Part shown: one piece after another, positions 63,662 through 64,000 of the stretch | Layout of the letters: every line of letters begins with the position of its first letter | How positions within the stretch are numbered: the first letter of the stretch is position 1 | Assembly: GCA_030248295.1 (NCBI GenBank) | Contig: JASANH010001234.1 | Coordinates: 558,001-622,000, forward strand | DNA from: Mesodorylaimus sp. YZB2_4 | Lineage: Eukaryota; Nematoda; Enoplea; Dorylaimida; Dorylaimidae | Direction of reading: 5' to 3' | DNA length: 64,000 bases | Position numbers and translations under genes: made by a program | The notes under the pieces: generated by a model | What the model was told of the DNA's origin: nothing | What the model saw: only the letters and a program-made list of their open reading frames with translations | Databases searched by the model: none

Positions 63662-64000
63662 GTATGTCGAACTTCTAAATGTTATAAGCAGCGCGTACAC
63701 GAGCGAGAAAAGGCGCGAATTCGAATTTTTGATTGTAAACTAGCGTCCTGGCGTGTATGCACTGGGTATTGTGCATAAATAGGGCAAAAGCACGCGAGGC
63801 GAGAAAGTACTTACTGTTTATCGTAGCCTGTAGCTGCTCAAGGGGTGAGGGAAAGGTGGCATGGCTTATCTACTCTATGTGTGCAGTCTGTGTCGCAGTT
63901 TTATAAAGCTGTACGAGTGAAAAGTGTACTTCTGGGAGAATCCTGATCCCGGCCCAATGGTAGTCAGCGCAGCAGGTAGCTCATCGTCAGTCCAAAGATA
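63662..64000. other. EDRF1 intron, right edge of window
   Basis: No exon recognised. The next EDRF1 exon must lie beyond the window. Confidence 0.5.

Overview
This window is nuclear DNA of an invertebrate animal. The genes are spliced, with many introns of only about 40-80 bases that start GTAAG and end TTTTAG or TTTCAG. They encode metazoan proteins: V-ATPase subunit B, BUD13, NAA50, ULK3, DGCR6, EDRF1, TTC3/DZIP3-type RING proteins, a CSPP1-like centrosomal coiled-coil protein, and ASPM-, SNAPC4- and RNF216-like proteins. A small single-domain major-sperm-protein gene together with a cilium/centrosome protein points to a worm-like animal. A flatworm is my first guess and a nematode my second; this is inference. 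Much of the remaining DNA is dispersed repeats: tRNA-like SINEs, foldback elements, a LINE tail, a gag remnant, minisatellites and many long poly(G)/poly(C) runs.

Left part (1-25 kb): an intact 2-Cys peroxiredoxin (+) comes first, then a set of damaged or incomplete genes. These are a detached copy of the CSPP1-like 3' end (+), an IQ-motif coiled-coil gene with an in-frame stop (-), an ASPM relative in which the CH region joins the C-terminal helical repeats almost directly (-), a retrotransposon gag remnant (+), a SNAPC4 Myb gene with frameshifts (+), a LINE 3' end (+), an unrecognised degenerate ORF (+) and a degenerate RNF216-like RBR ligase (-). An intact two-exon MSP-domain gene (-) lies at 21.5-22.1 kb. 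Two copies of a ~1.1 kb repeat sit in opposite orientation at 13.4-14.5 and 23.1-24.2 kb.

Right part (25-64 kb): dense genes that read cleanly through their splice sites. On the minus strand are the CSPP1-like gene, V-ATPase B, and two tandem TTC3/DZIP3-like coiled-coil/RING-H2 modules (the upstream one a complete gene of about 29 exons). NAA50 (+) diverges from the TTC3-like gene and converges on BUD13 (-). DGCR6 and ULK3 (both -) lie in tandem, and ULK3 diverges from EDRF1 (+), which runs off the window end. The genes are mostly housekeeping (proton pumping, splicing, protein acetylation, ubiquitin ligation, kinase signalling) and form no single pathway.

The most unusual pattern is that short pieces of a gene's own coding sequence, or of a splice-donor region, are repeated inside that gene's introns. 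It occurs in EDRF1, NAA50, the TTC3-like gene and V-ATPase B, and a longer piece of the CSPP1-like gene is copied to a distant site. Exon boundaries are my own reading of splice signals and homology. For the intact genes the exon lengths sum to whole codon numbers, which supports the models.
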